Shown here piece by piece: positions 16,303-23,515 of a stretch of 64,000 bases of DNA. Each line of letters starts with the position of its first letter. Position 1 is the stretch's first letter. Position numbers and translations under genes: made by a program. Source of the DNA: Melghirimyces profundicolus (GTDB lineage: Bacteria > Bacillota > Bacilli > Thermoactinomycetales > DSM-45169); assembly GCF_003054245.1 (NCBI RefSeq), contig NZ_QBKR01000001.1, positions 124,001-188,000 on the forward strand, in the 5' to 3' direction. Under the pieces are notes generated by a model that saw nothing but the letters and a program-made list of their open reading frames with translations, did not search any database and was not told the DNA's origin.

Positions 16303-17243
16303 CGGGTCGGCTGGTTCGGTTTTCCGTCCGAATGAAAAGGCGCACGCAAAGAATCAGGCGACCCCCTCATGACCGGTATTTGTATCTGTTGATTCTCCCG
16401 GGTTTGCTGTATTTTCTGCTCTACAAATACCTTCCAATGTTGGGTCTGGTGATGTCTTTTCAGGATTACAGTCCGTTCCTCGGTTTTTGGGACAGTCCCT
16501 GGGTGGGGTGGAAACATTTCCGGACCATGTTTGCTGAACCGGAAGCCCTCCGCGTCATCCTGAATACATTGGAAATCTCGTTTTTGCAGATTCTGTTTGC
16601 TTTTCCCTTGCCCATCATCCTGGCCATCATGATCAACGAGGTTCGGCTGACGCTTTACAAACGGTTGATTCAGTCTTTGGTTTATTTACCCCATTTTCTT
16701 TCGTGGGTGGTGGTGGTCGGCATTTTCGTGGTGTTTCTGAAGAGCGATGGAATCGTCAACAACCTCTTGAAAATGGCCAGTATCCAACCCATACCCTTTC
16801 TTACTTCTCCCGAGTGGTTTAAACCGTTAATCGTCTTTCAGGTCATCTGGAAGGAGTCGGGATGGGGAACCATCCTCATTCTGGCGGCGTTGGCGGGGGT
16901 GAATCCCCAACTGTACGAGGCGGCGGTGATGGACGGGGCCAACCGTTGGCAGCAGATTTGGCATATCACGCTGCCGGCCATTCGCAGCACCATCGTCATT
17001 CTCTTGATTTTGCGTTTGGGATCGGTGATGGACACCGGTTTTGAGCAGATTTTTCTCATGTTGAACCCTTTCACCATGGAAGTGGGAAATGTGTTGGACA
17101 CCTATGTTTACTTTAAGGGGATTCAGCAGGGAGATATCAGCTTTGCGACCGCGGTGGGGATGTTTAAGGGAGTTGTGGGATTGATTCTGGTGGTGATTGC
17201 CAACCGGTTGGCAAGGAAGTATGGCGAAGGCGGCATTTACTGA
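16284..17243 (+). CDS. ABC sugar transporter permease, LplB type
   Basis: 319 residues with six predicted membrane spans after a basic cytoplasmic N-terminus. YLYLLILPGLLYFLLYKYLPM is the characteristic first span of LplB permeases, and EAAVMDGANRWQQIWHITLP is the EAA loop that contacts the ATPase. It pairs with the permease at 17257 and receives substrate from the lipoproteins at 10995 and 18156. AAAGGGG precedes the ATG, which overlaps the ROK gene. No nucleotide-binding subunit is encoded in the window, as is common for systems that share an MsmX-like ATPase. Confidence 0.88.
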   Translation: MEPKPVTGRLVRFSVRMKRRTQRIRRPPHDRYLYLLILPGLLYFLLYKYLPMLGLVMSFQDYSPFLGFWDSPWVGWKHFRTMFAEPEALRVILNTLEISFLQILFAFPLPIILAIMINEVRLTLYKRLIQSLVYLPHFLSWVVVVGIFVVFLKSDGIVNNLLKMASIQPIPFLTSPEWFKPLIVFQVIWKESGWGTILILAALAGVNPQLYEAAVMDGANRWQQIWHITLPAIRSTIVILLILRLGSVMDTGFEQIFLMLNPFTMEVGNVLDTYVYFKGIQQGDISFATAVGMFKGVVGLILVVIANRLARKYGEGGIY

Positions 17244-17256
17244 AAGGAGGGAGAAG

Positions 17257-18132
17257 ATGAAATACCGGGGTGTTACCGGTCGCATAGCAGATGGAATCAA
17301 TGCCGTGGCTCTTCTTTTGATCGCTTTCTCGATGCTGTTTCCGTTTTTCTACATTTTTGCTGTCTCCTTTTCCAGTCTGGAAGACGTCATCCGCAGCGAT
17401 CTTCTGCTTTGGCCGACGGAGTGGGTGACCGATGCCTACGAATATGTCTTGAACTCCGATCAGTTTGTCCGTTCCTTCTTTGTCACCGTTTATGTGACGG
17501 TCGTGGGAACCTTTGTCAACATCCTGTTCACAGCCACCATGGCTTACGGGTTGTCCCGCCCGGTCCCGGGACGGAGGATCATCCTGTTTATGGTGGTGTT
17601 CACCCTTCTTTTTCAGGCGGGGATGATTCCCACCTACATGGTCGTGAAAGAGACGGGATTGATCGACACCCTGTGGTCCTTGATCCTGCCGGTGGCCATC
17701 AATCCTTTCAACCTGATCGTGATGAGACAATTTTTCTTAAACATCCCGGAAGAACTTCATGAAGCGGCCATCATCGACGGGGCCAATCACCTGCAAATCT
17801 TCTCCCGGATCATCCTTCCGTTGTCCAAACCGGCTCTTGCCGCCTTCAGTCTGTTTTACGCCGTCACCCATTGGAACAACTACTTTTCTGCCATTCTGTA
17901 CATTAACGATCCGGCCAAGTGGCCGCTTCAGGTGGTTTTGAGGCAGATTGTGATCGTCAATGAACCGGATGCTGCATTGCGGGGGGCGCAACGCATGATG
18001 GAAAACCCCCCTCCACCGGAAACGGTGCAGATGGCGGCGATTTTGTTGACCACCTTGCCCATTCTGTTTGTTTATCCGTTTCTGCAAAAATATTTCGTCA
18101 AGGGGGTTATGTTGGGGTCGGTGAAGGAGTGA
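17257..18132 (+). CDS. ABC sugar transporter permease, YtcP/LplC type
   Basis: 291 residues with six predicted spans. FPFFYIFAVSFSS in the first span, the EAAIIDGANHLQIFSRIILP loop and the ending YPFLQKYFVKGVMLGSVKE are typical of the YtcP/LplC half of oligosaccharide importers. It follows the first permease by 13 bases with an AAAGGAGG site, so the two are almost certainly co-expressed as a heterodimer. The downstream receptor gene starts 23 bases after its stop. Confidence 0.88.
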   Translation: MKYRGVTGRIADGINAVALLLIAFSMLFPFFYIFAVSFSSLEDVIRSDLLLWPTEWVTDAYEYVLNSDQFVRSFFVTVYVTVVGTFVNILFTATMAYGLSRPVPGRRIILFMVVFTLLFQAGMIPTYMVVKETGLIDTLWSLILPVAINPFNLIVMRQFFLNIPEELHEAAIIDGANHLQIFSRIILPLSKPALAAFSLFYAVTHWNNYFSAILYINDPAKWPLQVVLRQIVIVNEPDAALRGAQRMMENPPPPETVQMAAILLTTLPILFVYPFLQKYFVKGVMLGSVKE

Positions 18133-18155
18133 ACACGAAAAAGGGGGTCCGTGTT

Positions 18156-19721
18156 GTGAAAGCCTCATTTAAAAAAATCGTCCGTTTCATGACAGCGGTC
18201 GTTTTGTCTGTCAGCCTGTTCGCTTGCTCTTCCCCCGAAGCGGGAGAGACAGACTCCAAGGATCGGAAATACACCATCACGTCCATTGATTTTCTGTATT
18301 CCGATATCCCTCCGAAGGATGGAAAAGGGATTGAGAGGATCAACAAACGGTTCAATGTGGACTACAAAAGAGATTACGGGATTTATACGGAGTACAAGGA
18401 AAAGTTGACGACCCGGATGGCTTCGGGGGAGATCCCCGATGTGATCGGTTTTGAATCCCAGATGGACCGATCCAATTTTTTTAAATGGGCAAATCAGGGG
18501 GCTTTCCTTCCCCTCAATGATTACATTGACGAGTATCCCACCCTGAAATCGGTCCCTCCCGAGGTATGGAACGCAGTCACCGTGAATGGAAAGATTTACG
18601 CCATCCCCAAGTACTTTCCCGAACATTACCTGAACACGCCGGTGATTCGGAAGGACTGGTTGGATCATCTGGATCTGAAAATGCCCACCAACTATAAAGA
18701 ATTGGAGGAAGTGGCCATCGCGTTCACCAAAGACGATCCGGACGGCAACGGGAAAGACGACACATACGGAATAGTGGTGGGGGAGCACTTGTGGCCCCAT
18801 TACAACTTTGGGGCTTACTGGGACCCCAATGCCTGGTACCACAAAAACGGGAAAGGTCAGTTGATCCCTGGAGTCATCTCGGAGCAACAAAAAGAGACCA
18901 TTCAACGGATGAGGAATTGGTATAAGGAAGGAGCCATCAATAAAGACTTTGTCCTCACCAACCCCAACGAAGCCAACACCAAAGAATTTTACGCCGGAAA
19001 AGCAGGAATTATTGTCCGGGGACCGGTTGAGATGAGGGAAGCCAATATGGAAGCTCTCCAAAAAATCCATCCTGAGGCCGAGTTGGCGCCGATCCCTCCG
19101 TTCAAAGCACCTGACGGATCACAAGGCTACACGGCCGGTTCCGGTTATTACATGATGAACGCGTTGTCAGCGGAACTGAAGGATGATCCCGGAAAAGTAA
19201 AAAGAATTCTGGATATCATTGATTTCGGTCGACGTTTTTACCCGTGGGAAAACAGGAATCCCGAAAACGAAGATTTTGATTGGCTGTACGGGAGGGAAGG
19301 GGAGGGGTATGAGATGAAGAACGGCACCCCAACCCTGACGGATCCCGTTAAAGGAAGGGCGCCCTACCACTATATGCTGGACAATAAGATGTGGGCTCCC
19401 AGTAACGAGGCAAATCATTTTTGGAAGACGTACCAAAACAAAGCTTACCAAAATCTTGCCCTCGAATTGGAAAAGATGCATAAAGAAACCCGGCATTATT
19501 CCAATCCGGTTCACCAGGTCTATTCCGAAACCGATGCCCGGAAAGGGCTGGAGATCACCCGGAAGTTGTTCGACGAACAAGCGAAGATCATCACCGGAGA
19601 CCGACCGGTGTCCGACTGGAACAAGATTGTGAAAGCGTACTTGGACGGCGGCGGACAATCGATCATCGATGAGGTCAACCAAGAGGTGAAAGAAAAGAAC
19701 ATCGGACCGGAATGGAAATGA
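18156..19721 (+). CDS. LplA-type extracellular sugar-binding lipoprotein (second, paralogous copy)
   Basis: 521 residues. GTG 18156 is preferred over the GTG at 18129 because AAGGGGGT lies between them and the signal peptide begins cleanly after it. The lipobox is SLFAC with Cys24. From the mature start (SKDRKYTITSIDFLYSDIPP) the sequence follows the receptor at 10995 nearly throughout, including DPDGNGKDDTYG and the closing KEKNI. The two paralogues bracket the enzyme and permease genes of one importer and probably differ in ligand preference or affinity. The operon ends 10 bases downstream in a strong terminator. Confidence 0.85.
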   Translation: MKASFKKIVRFMTAVVLSVSLFACSSPEAGETDSKDRKYTITSIDFLYSDIPPKDGKGIERINKRFNVDYKRDYGIYTEYKEKLTTRMASGEIPDVIGFESQMDRSNFFKWANQGAFLPLNDYIDEYPTLKSVPPEVWNAVTVNGKIYAIPKYFPEHYLNTPVIRKDWLDHLDLKMPTNYKELEEVAIAFTKDDPDGNGKDDTYGIVVGEHLWPHYNFGAYWDPNAWYHKNGKGQLIPGVISEQQKETIQRMRNWYKEGAINKDFVLTNPNEANTKEFYAGKAGIIVRGPVEMREANMEALQKIHPEAELAPIPPFKAPDGSQGYTAGSGYYMMNALSAELKDDPGKVKRILDIIDFGRRFYPWENRNPENEDFDWLYGREGEGYEMKNGTPTLTDPVKGRAPYHYMLDNKMWAPSNEANHFWKTYQNKAYQNLALELEKMHKETRHYSNPVHQVYSETDARKGLEITRKLFDEQAKIITGDRPVSDWNKIVKAYLDGGGQSIIDEVNQEVKEKNIGPEWK

Positions 19722-19730
19722 AAGAAACAA

Positions 19731-19757
19731 AAAGCCTGCCGCTTCCGGCAGGCTTTT
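19731..19757. terminator. Bidirectional rho-independent terminator
   Basis: AAAGCCTGCCG and CGGCAGGCTTT pair over 11 bp around a CTTC loop, with A/T runs on both sides. It separates the converging receptor and pfkB genes. Confidence 0.9.
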
Positions 19758-19762
19758 GCAGT

Positions 19763-20704
19763 CTAATCGGCGGTTTTTCCGGTGGTGATGCAAACCGCTT
19801 TCATCCATGCTTTCACATCCTCCGGCCGGATGTCTCCCGCCTGGGCATGCCTGGCGTTGGAAGCGGCTGTTGCCGATGCGAGGCGGAGGACATCGGGAAG
19901 ATCCTGATCCCGGTACAACCCCCCAACCAACCCGGCCAGGAACGCATCCCCCGAACCGACCGTGTTGACCGCACGGATGGAGGGGGAATGGATCCTAAGC
20001 GAATCCCCTGCGGTGGTTGCCAAGGCCCCCCGGGCACCAAGGGTGACGACGGCCAGGGAGATTCCCATCCGGTTCCAGGTTTTTAAGTGGGCACGGAGGT
20101 CCTCCTCATCGGGGTGGGCCAAACCGGTTATTCCCTGAAATTCCCTCAGATTGGGTTTGACAATGTCGGGGAGTGCTTGCATCCCGTGTCGGAGAGCTTC
20201 GCCGCTGGTATCCAAGGCCGTCCTGGCCCCGCCTTTTCTGGCCAATCGGATTCCCTCCGCATAGGCGTCCGGGGGCAGCCCCGGAGGGAGACTGCCGCAA
20301 AAAAGGACAAAACGGCTTTCACTTGCGAGTTCGGATAACACTTTTTTAAATTCCAGCCAGCGGGAAGACGAAACCGGGGGTCCCGGTTCCAAAAACTCCG
20401 TTTGTGTGGCGTTCTCATCATCAAGGATCGTCAAGCAATGCCGTGTTTCTTCTTCAACGGAAAGGTACTCATGAGGAATATTCAGTGCCGTCAGTTGTTT
20501 TCGGATCCACTCCCCGTTCGCCCCTCCCGCAAATCCTGTGACCCGGACCGGACAGTCCAGCAGCTTCAGTACGCGGGCGACATTGTTTCCTTTCCCGCCG
20601 GGTCGACGTTGAACTTCACGGACCCGGTGAACTTTTCCTTCCATCATGCGGGATACCGAATAGGTTTTGTCAACGGCGGGGTTCAGGCTGACCACGGTGA
20701 TCAT
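19763..20704 (-). CDS. PfkB family kinase, tagatose-6-phosphate/1-phosphofructokinase type
   Basis: 313 residues. It begins with the FruK/LacC pattern ITVVSLNPAVDKTY and has the first PfkB signature RRPGGKGNNVARVL and the second, NTVGSGDAFLAG, with Asp as catalytic base. FruK and LacC phosphorylate fructose-1-P or tagatose-6-P to the bisphosphates. Next to a GatY-type aldolase and an AgaS-type isomerase, tagatose-6-phosphate is the more likely substrate, the product being tagatose-1,6-bisphosphate. Its start overlaps the aldolase stop by four bases, indicating coupled translation in the gntR-agaS-gatY-pfkB order. The specificity is inferred from context. Confidence 0.85.
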   Translation of the reverse strand: MITVVSLNPAVDKTYSVSRMMEGKVHRVREVQRRPGGKGNNVARVLKLLDCPVRVTGFAGGANGEWIRKQLTALNIPHEYLSVEEETRHCLTILDDENATQTEFLEPGPPVSSSRWLEFKKVLSELASESRFVLFCGSLPPGLPPDAYAEGIRLARKGGARTALDTSGEALRHGMQALPDIVKPNLREFQGITGLAHPDEEDLRAHLKTWNRMGISLAVVTLGARGALATTAGDSLRIHSPSIRAVNTVGSGDAFLAGLVGGLYRDQDLPDVLRLASATAASNARHAQAGDIRPEDVKAWMKAVCITTGKTAD

Positions 20705-21567
20705 ACCGGTCCATCCTGTTTGTTTTTTACCGCTGCCGGTTGCATCCAGGAGATTTTTTGCCGGATCACTTCTCTGAGCCTTTCACGTGCGGCCCCAAAG
20801 ATTTTTCGTGGATCGTTCTCTTCGGGATGTTGGGTGAGGTAGTCTCGTAAAGAATCGGAAAAGGACTGCTTCAGTTCAGTGGAAAAGTTGATTTTGGCAA
20901 TTCCGGATTGTATGGAACGGCGAATGTCCTCCATCGGGACACCGGAAGCCCCGTGCATGACAAGAGGAACCCCGGTTTGTCGAGAGATGGCCTTCAGCCT
21001 GGTCAAATCGAGACGGACTCCCCGTCGGTAAACACCGTGAGCGGTACCGAAGGCGGGAGCCAGAAAATCCGTTCCGGTGGTTTCCACAAACTCTTTGGCC
21101 TGGATGGGATCCGTATAGGAGGAGTGAGCCTGAGGTGTCTCGTTTGCGGCTCCGATGGCCCCGAGTTCCGATTCCACCGGGACCCCCACCGCATGGGCCA
21201 TCTCCACCACCCTTCGAACCAAAGCGACATTCTCCCTGTAAGGCAGATGGGATCCGTCAATCATGACCGAGGTGTAACCCATCCGCAGGCACCGGGCGAC
21301 AGTGGCATAGGAATTCCCGTGATCCAGGTGAAGGGCGACGGGGACGGAAACTCGCTTGGCGGCGGTTCGCACCAAAGCGGTAACGTAATCGATTCCCACC
21401 TTCTCCAGGGTGGCAGGGGTGGTCTGAAGAATCACGGGAGAGCGCATGTCGTCGGCAGCATCCACTACTGAACGGATGATATCCAAGTGGTGAGCGGGAA
21501 AGGCGGGGACGGCGAAGCCGTTTCGCCGGGCATCTTCCAACATTTCTTTTGTGGAAACCAGTGGCAT
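20701..21567 (-). CDS. Class II ketose-bisphosphate aldolase, GatY/KbaY type
   Basis: 288 residues, the usual length for GatY/KbaY/FbaA enzymes. The zinc and catalytic motifs are visible: PVALHLDHG (Asp and His), SVMIDGSHLPY, VPVESELGAIGA (Glu), APAFGTAHGVY (His) and LVMHGASGVP (His and phosphate-binding Gly). It would split tagatose-1,6-bisphosphate into dihydroxyacetone phosphate and glyceraldehyde-3-phosphate. The gene is tightly packed: three bases follow the isomerase stop, and its end overlaps pfkB by four. Fructose-bisphosphate cannot be excluded as substrate; the neighbours favour the tagatose series. Confidence 0.88.
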   Translation of the reverse strand: MPLVSTKEMLEDARRNGFAVPAFPAHHLDIIRSVVDAADDMRSPVILQTTPATLEKVGIDYVTALVRTAAKRVSVPVALHLDHGNSYATVARCLRMGYTSVMIDGSHLPYRENVALVRRVVEMAHAVGVPVESELGAIGAANETPQAHSSYTDPIQAKEFVETTGTDFLAPAFGTAHGVYRRGVRLDLTRLKAISRQTGVPLVMHGASGVPMEDIRRSIQSGIAKINFSTELKQSFSDSLRDYLTQHPEENDPRKIFGAARERLREVIRQKISWMQPAAVKNKQDGPV

Positions 21568-21570
21568 TCG

Positions 21571-22629
21571 TCACTCCCCCTTTTTGCCCAAGCGGACCAC
21601 TTGCCCCAGGTTGCGGGGTTGATCCGGGTTCAACTTCAATTGGAGGGTTTGGTAGTAAGCGAGAAATTGAAAGAAGGGGAGATAGAGGATGGACCGGCAT
21701 CCGTCTTCCAGTCCCGGGGGAAGGTCGACTCTTTGCCCCGGATCCAGGGAATCCGTCGGCTCCCCCACCACCTTCACATCCGAACCTTGTTTGCGCAAAT
21801 CCGGAATCAGATCGGCATCGTATTCCCTCGACGTCCGACCGCTCAAGAGAAACACCCGGCAATCTTCATTCAGCACGGAGATGGGGCCATGTCGAAATTC
21901 CAACGGGTTGTAAGCCTCACAAAACAACTGGGTCATCTCTTTCATTTTCAACATCGCTTCACAGGCCAGTCCGTAATATTCTCCCAGTCCGAGATAAATC
22001 AGATGGTTGCGGGATTCATCCAAGGCTGTTTGACGAGCTTGCTCTTCTGCTGTCAGGAGTTGTTTTTGCCCCAACCTGGGAAGCTTTTGCATATCCTCGA
22101 GGACGTTTTGGTTCTCTGACAAGAAAGCGGCGAAGAGTTGAAGGGCGAGGAGCATATTGGTAAAGGAACCGGTCATCACTACACTCTTTTCCCGCGTGTG
22201 GGGAAGGGGAATGGAGAAATCGGCCACTTCGGTCAATCGGCTGGAAGGTTCACAGGTGACGGCGAGGCATCGGGCCAACTTTCTGCGGCGCACTTCTTCC
22301 ACGGCCCGGACCACCTCGGTCGTTTCCCCTGAACGGGAAGAAGCGATCAACAAAGGAGCGGGATGGGGGCGAATGACGGACGAGGGTTGCAGCATCACTT
22401 CCGAAGCGGGGACGGCATGGGCGGGAATACCCGTCTGCACCTGAAAGAAACGGGCGGCGGTCAAGGAGAGATAATAGGAGGTTCCGCATCCCGTAAACAG
22501 GACGGATTTCGGCTGATTCTCCCTGATAAAACGGAGAATCGGATCCTTTGTCTCCGACATAAAATCAAGGGAAGTCCTCCAAGTTTCCGGCTGACGCCGG
22601 ATTTCCTCATAGGTGGCGTATGGTTGCAA
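21571..22629 (-). CDS. agaS: SIS-domain sugar isomerase/deaminase, AgaS-like
   Basis: 352 residues with two SIS domains. SVLFTGCGTSYYLSLTAA and LLIASSRSGETTEVVRAVEE are the sugar-phosphate-binding loops of the first, and IYLGLGEYYGLACEAMLKMKEM with EAYNPLEFRHGPISVL forms the second, as in AgaS and the GlmS isomerase domain. AgaS converts galactosamine-6-phosphate to tagatose-6-phosphate and ammonia. The start is TTG 22629, with AAGAAGGG six bases upstream. Together with gatY and pfkB it completes a galactosamine route, although no GalNAc-6-P deacetylase gene is seen in the window. A frlB-like deglycase role is an alternative. Confidence 0.75.
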   Translation of the reverse strand: MQPYATYEEIRRQPETWRTSLDFMSETKDPILRFIRENQPKSVLFTGCGTSYYLSLTAARFFQVQTGIPAHAVPASEVMLQPSSVIRPHPAPLLIASSRSGETTEVVRAVEEVRRRKLARCLAVTCEPSSRLTEVADFSIPLPHTREKSVVMTGSFTNMLLALQLFAAFLSENQNVLEDMQKLPRLGQKQLLTAEEQARQTALDESRNHLIYLGLGEYYGLACEAMLKMKEMTQLFCEAYNPLEFRHGPISVLNEDCRVFLLSGRTSREYDADLIPDLRKQGSDVKVVGEPTDSLDPGQRVDLPPGLEDGCRSILYLPFFQFLAYYQTLQLKLNPDQPRNLGQVVRLGKKGE

Positions 22630-22665
22630 GAAAAACCCTTCTTTTCAGAAAATTTATCCAACCAC

Positions 22666-22694
22666 AATATACCATCGATGGGTTGATGGGTCAA
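22666..22694 (-). promoter_or_regulatory. Promoter for agaS-gatY-pfkB with operator-like palindrome in the spacer
   Basis: On the minus strand TTGACC (22694-22689) and TATATT (22671-22666) are separated by exactly 17 nt. The spacer ends in the perfect palindrome CCATCGATGG (22681-22672). It lies directly after the gntR stop, so agaS can be expressed separately from its regulator; the palindrome is a candidate GntR site. Confidence 0.75.
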
Positions 22695-22696
22695 GA

Positions 22697-23425
22697 TCAA
22701 AACAGTTCAGTGAAAAACCGGCACCGGTCCCCACGGACCACGGAACGGCAAAATTCCACGGGACCCCCCTTGGAATCATAGGCGATCCGGTCCAGCAACA
22801 GGGCCGGATACCCCGCAGAGACTTGAAGCAACTTGCTTTCATATTCTCCGATCAGGACCGGTTCAAATATCTCTTTTGCACGGGTAACTGTGATCCCGTG
22901 CTCGCTTTCAAGAAAGTCGTACAAAGATTGATGTTTCAACTTCTCCCGATCCAACCGGGGAATCTTCTTTTTGGGCAGGTAAGACGTCTCCAGAATGATC
23001 GGCTCCTCCCCGGAACAGCGAAGCCGTTTCAATACCCAGGCTTCACCGGGGGTTTTCATTTTCAGGTGTTTCATCATGCTGTGTCTCACCACAGTTAACG
23101 ACAGATCCAGGACATGGTCCACGGGATGAAGCCCCTTCGCCTTCAGAATCCGGCTAAAGCTGTAAAATCCGGTCAGGGATTGCTCGATTTTCGGCTGAGC
23201 GACAAAGGTTCCCTTTCCCTGCTGCCGATAGAGCAAGCCTTCCCGGACCAAATCATCCAAAGCCTTGATCACGGTGTTCCGGCTCACCCCGTAAGTGGAT
23301 CGCAGCTGATGTTCGGATGGAATGCGGTCGCCCGGGGTCCATGTGCCCGATTCAATATTCTCCTTCAGAATTTCTTTCAGTTGGTGATAAAGCGGCACGA
23401 CACTGTGAGGGTTCAACTGACTCAT
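22697..23425 (-). CDS. GntR/HutC-type transcriptional regulator (UTRA domain)
   Basis: 242 residues. The N-terminal winged helix-turn-helix (PLYHQLKEILKENIESGTWTPG then YGVSRNTVIKALDDLVREGLL and a QGKGTFV wing) is followed by a UTRA effector domain (ETSYLPKKKIPRLDREKL, then AGYPALLLDRIAYDSKGGPVEFCRSVVRGDR). HutC-type regulators usually sense phosphorylated sugars or amino sugars and repress adjacent catabolic genes. ATG 23425 is chosen because GGAGGAGGTC lies just upstream; an upstream ATG at 23455 would add an odd basic leader. It is the first gene of the minus-strand operon and probably senses an intermediate such as galactosamine-6-P or tagatose-6-P. Confidence 0.88.
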   Translation of the reverse strand: MSQLNPHSVVPLYHQLKEILKENIESGTWTPGDRIPSEHQLRSTYGVSRNTVIKALDDLVREGLLYRQQGKGTFVAQPKIEQSLTGFYSFSRILKAKGLHPVDHVLDLSLTVVRHSMMKHLKMKTPGEAWVLKRLRCSGEEPIILETSYLPKKKIPRLDREKLKHQSLYDFLESEHGITVTRAKEIFEPVLIGEYESKLLQVSAGYPALLLDRIAYDSKGGPVEFCRSVVRGDRCRFFTELF

Positions 23426-23465
23426 GTCCGACCTCCTCCGAAACGTCCTTTTCACATCATATCAG

Positions 23466-23495
23466 AAAAAAATGAACCCGGCGTGCGATCGCCGG
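23466..23495 (-). terminator. Rho-independent terminator after the secreted TIM-barrel gene
   Basis: On the minus strand CCGGCG and CGCCGG enclose a six-base loop, followed after GTTCA by a run of seven T. It lies 21 bases past the stop at 23516 and also marks the upstream edge of the gntR promoter region. Confidence 0.65.
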
Positions 23496-23515
23496 AATTT
23501 TCTGTTCTCAACAGG

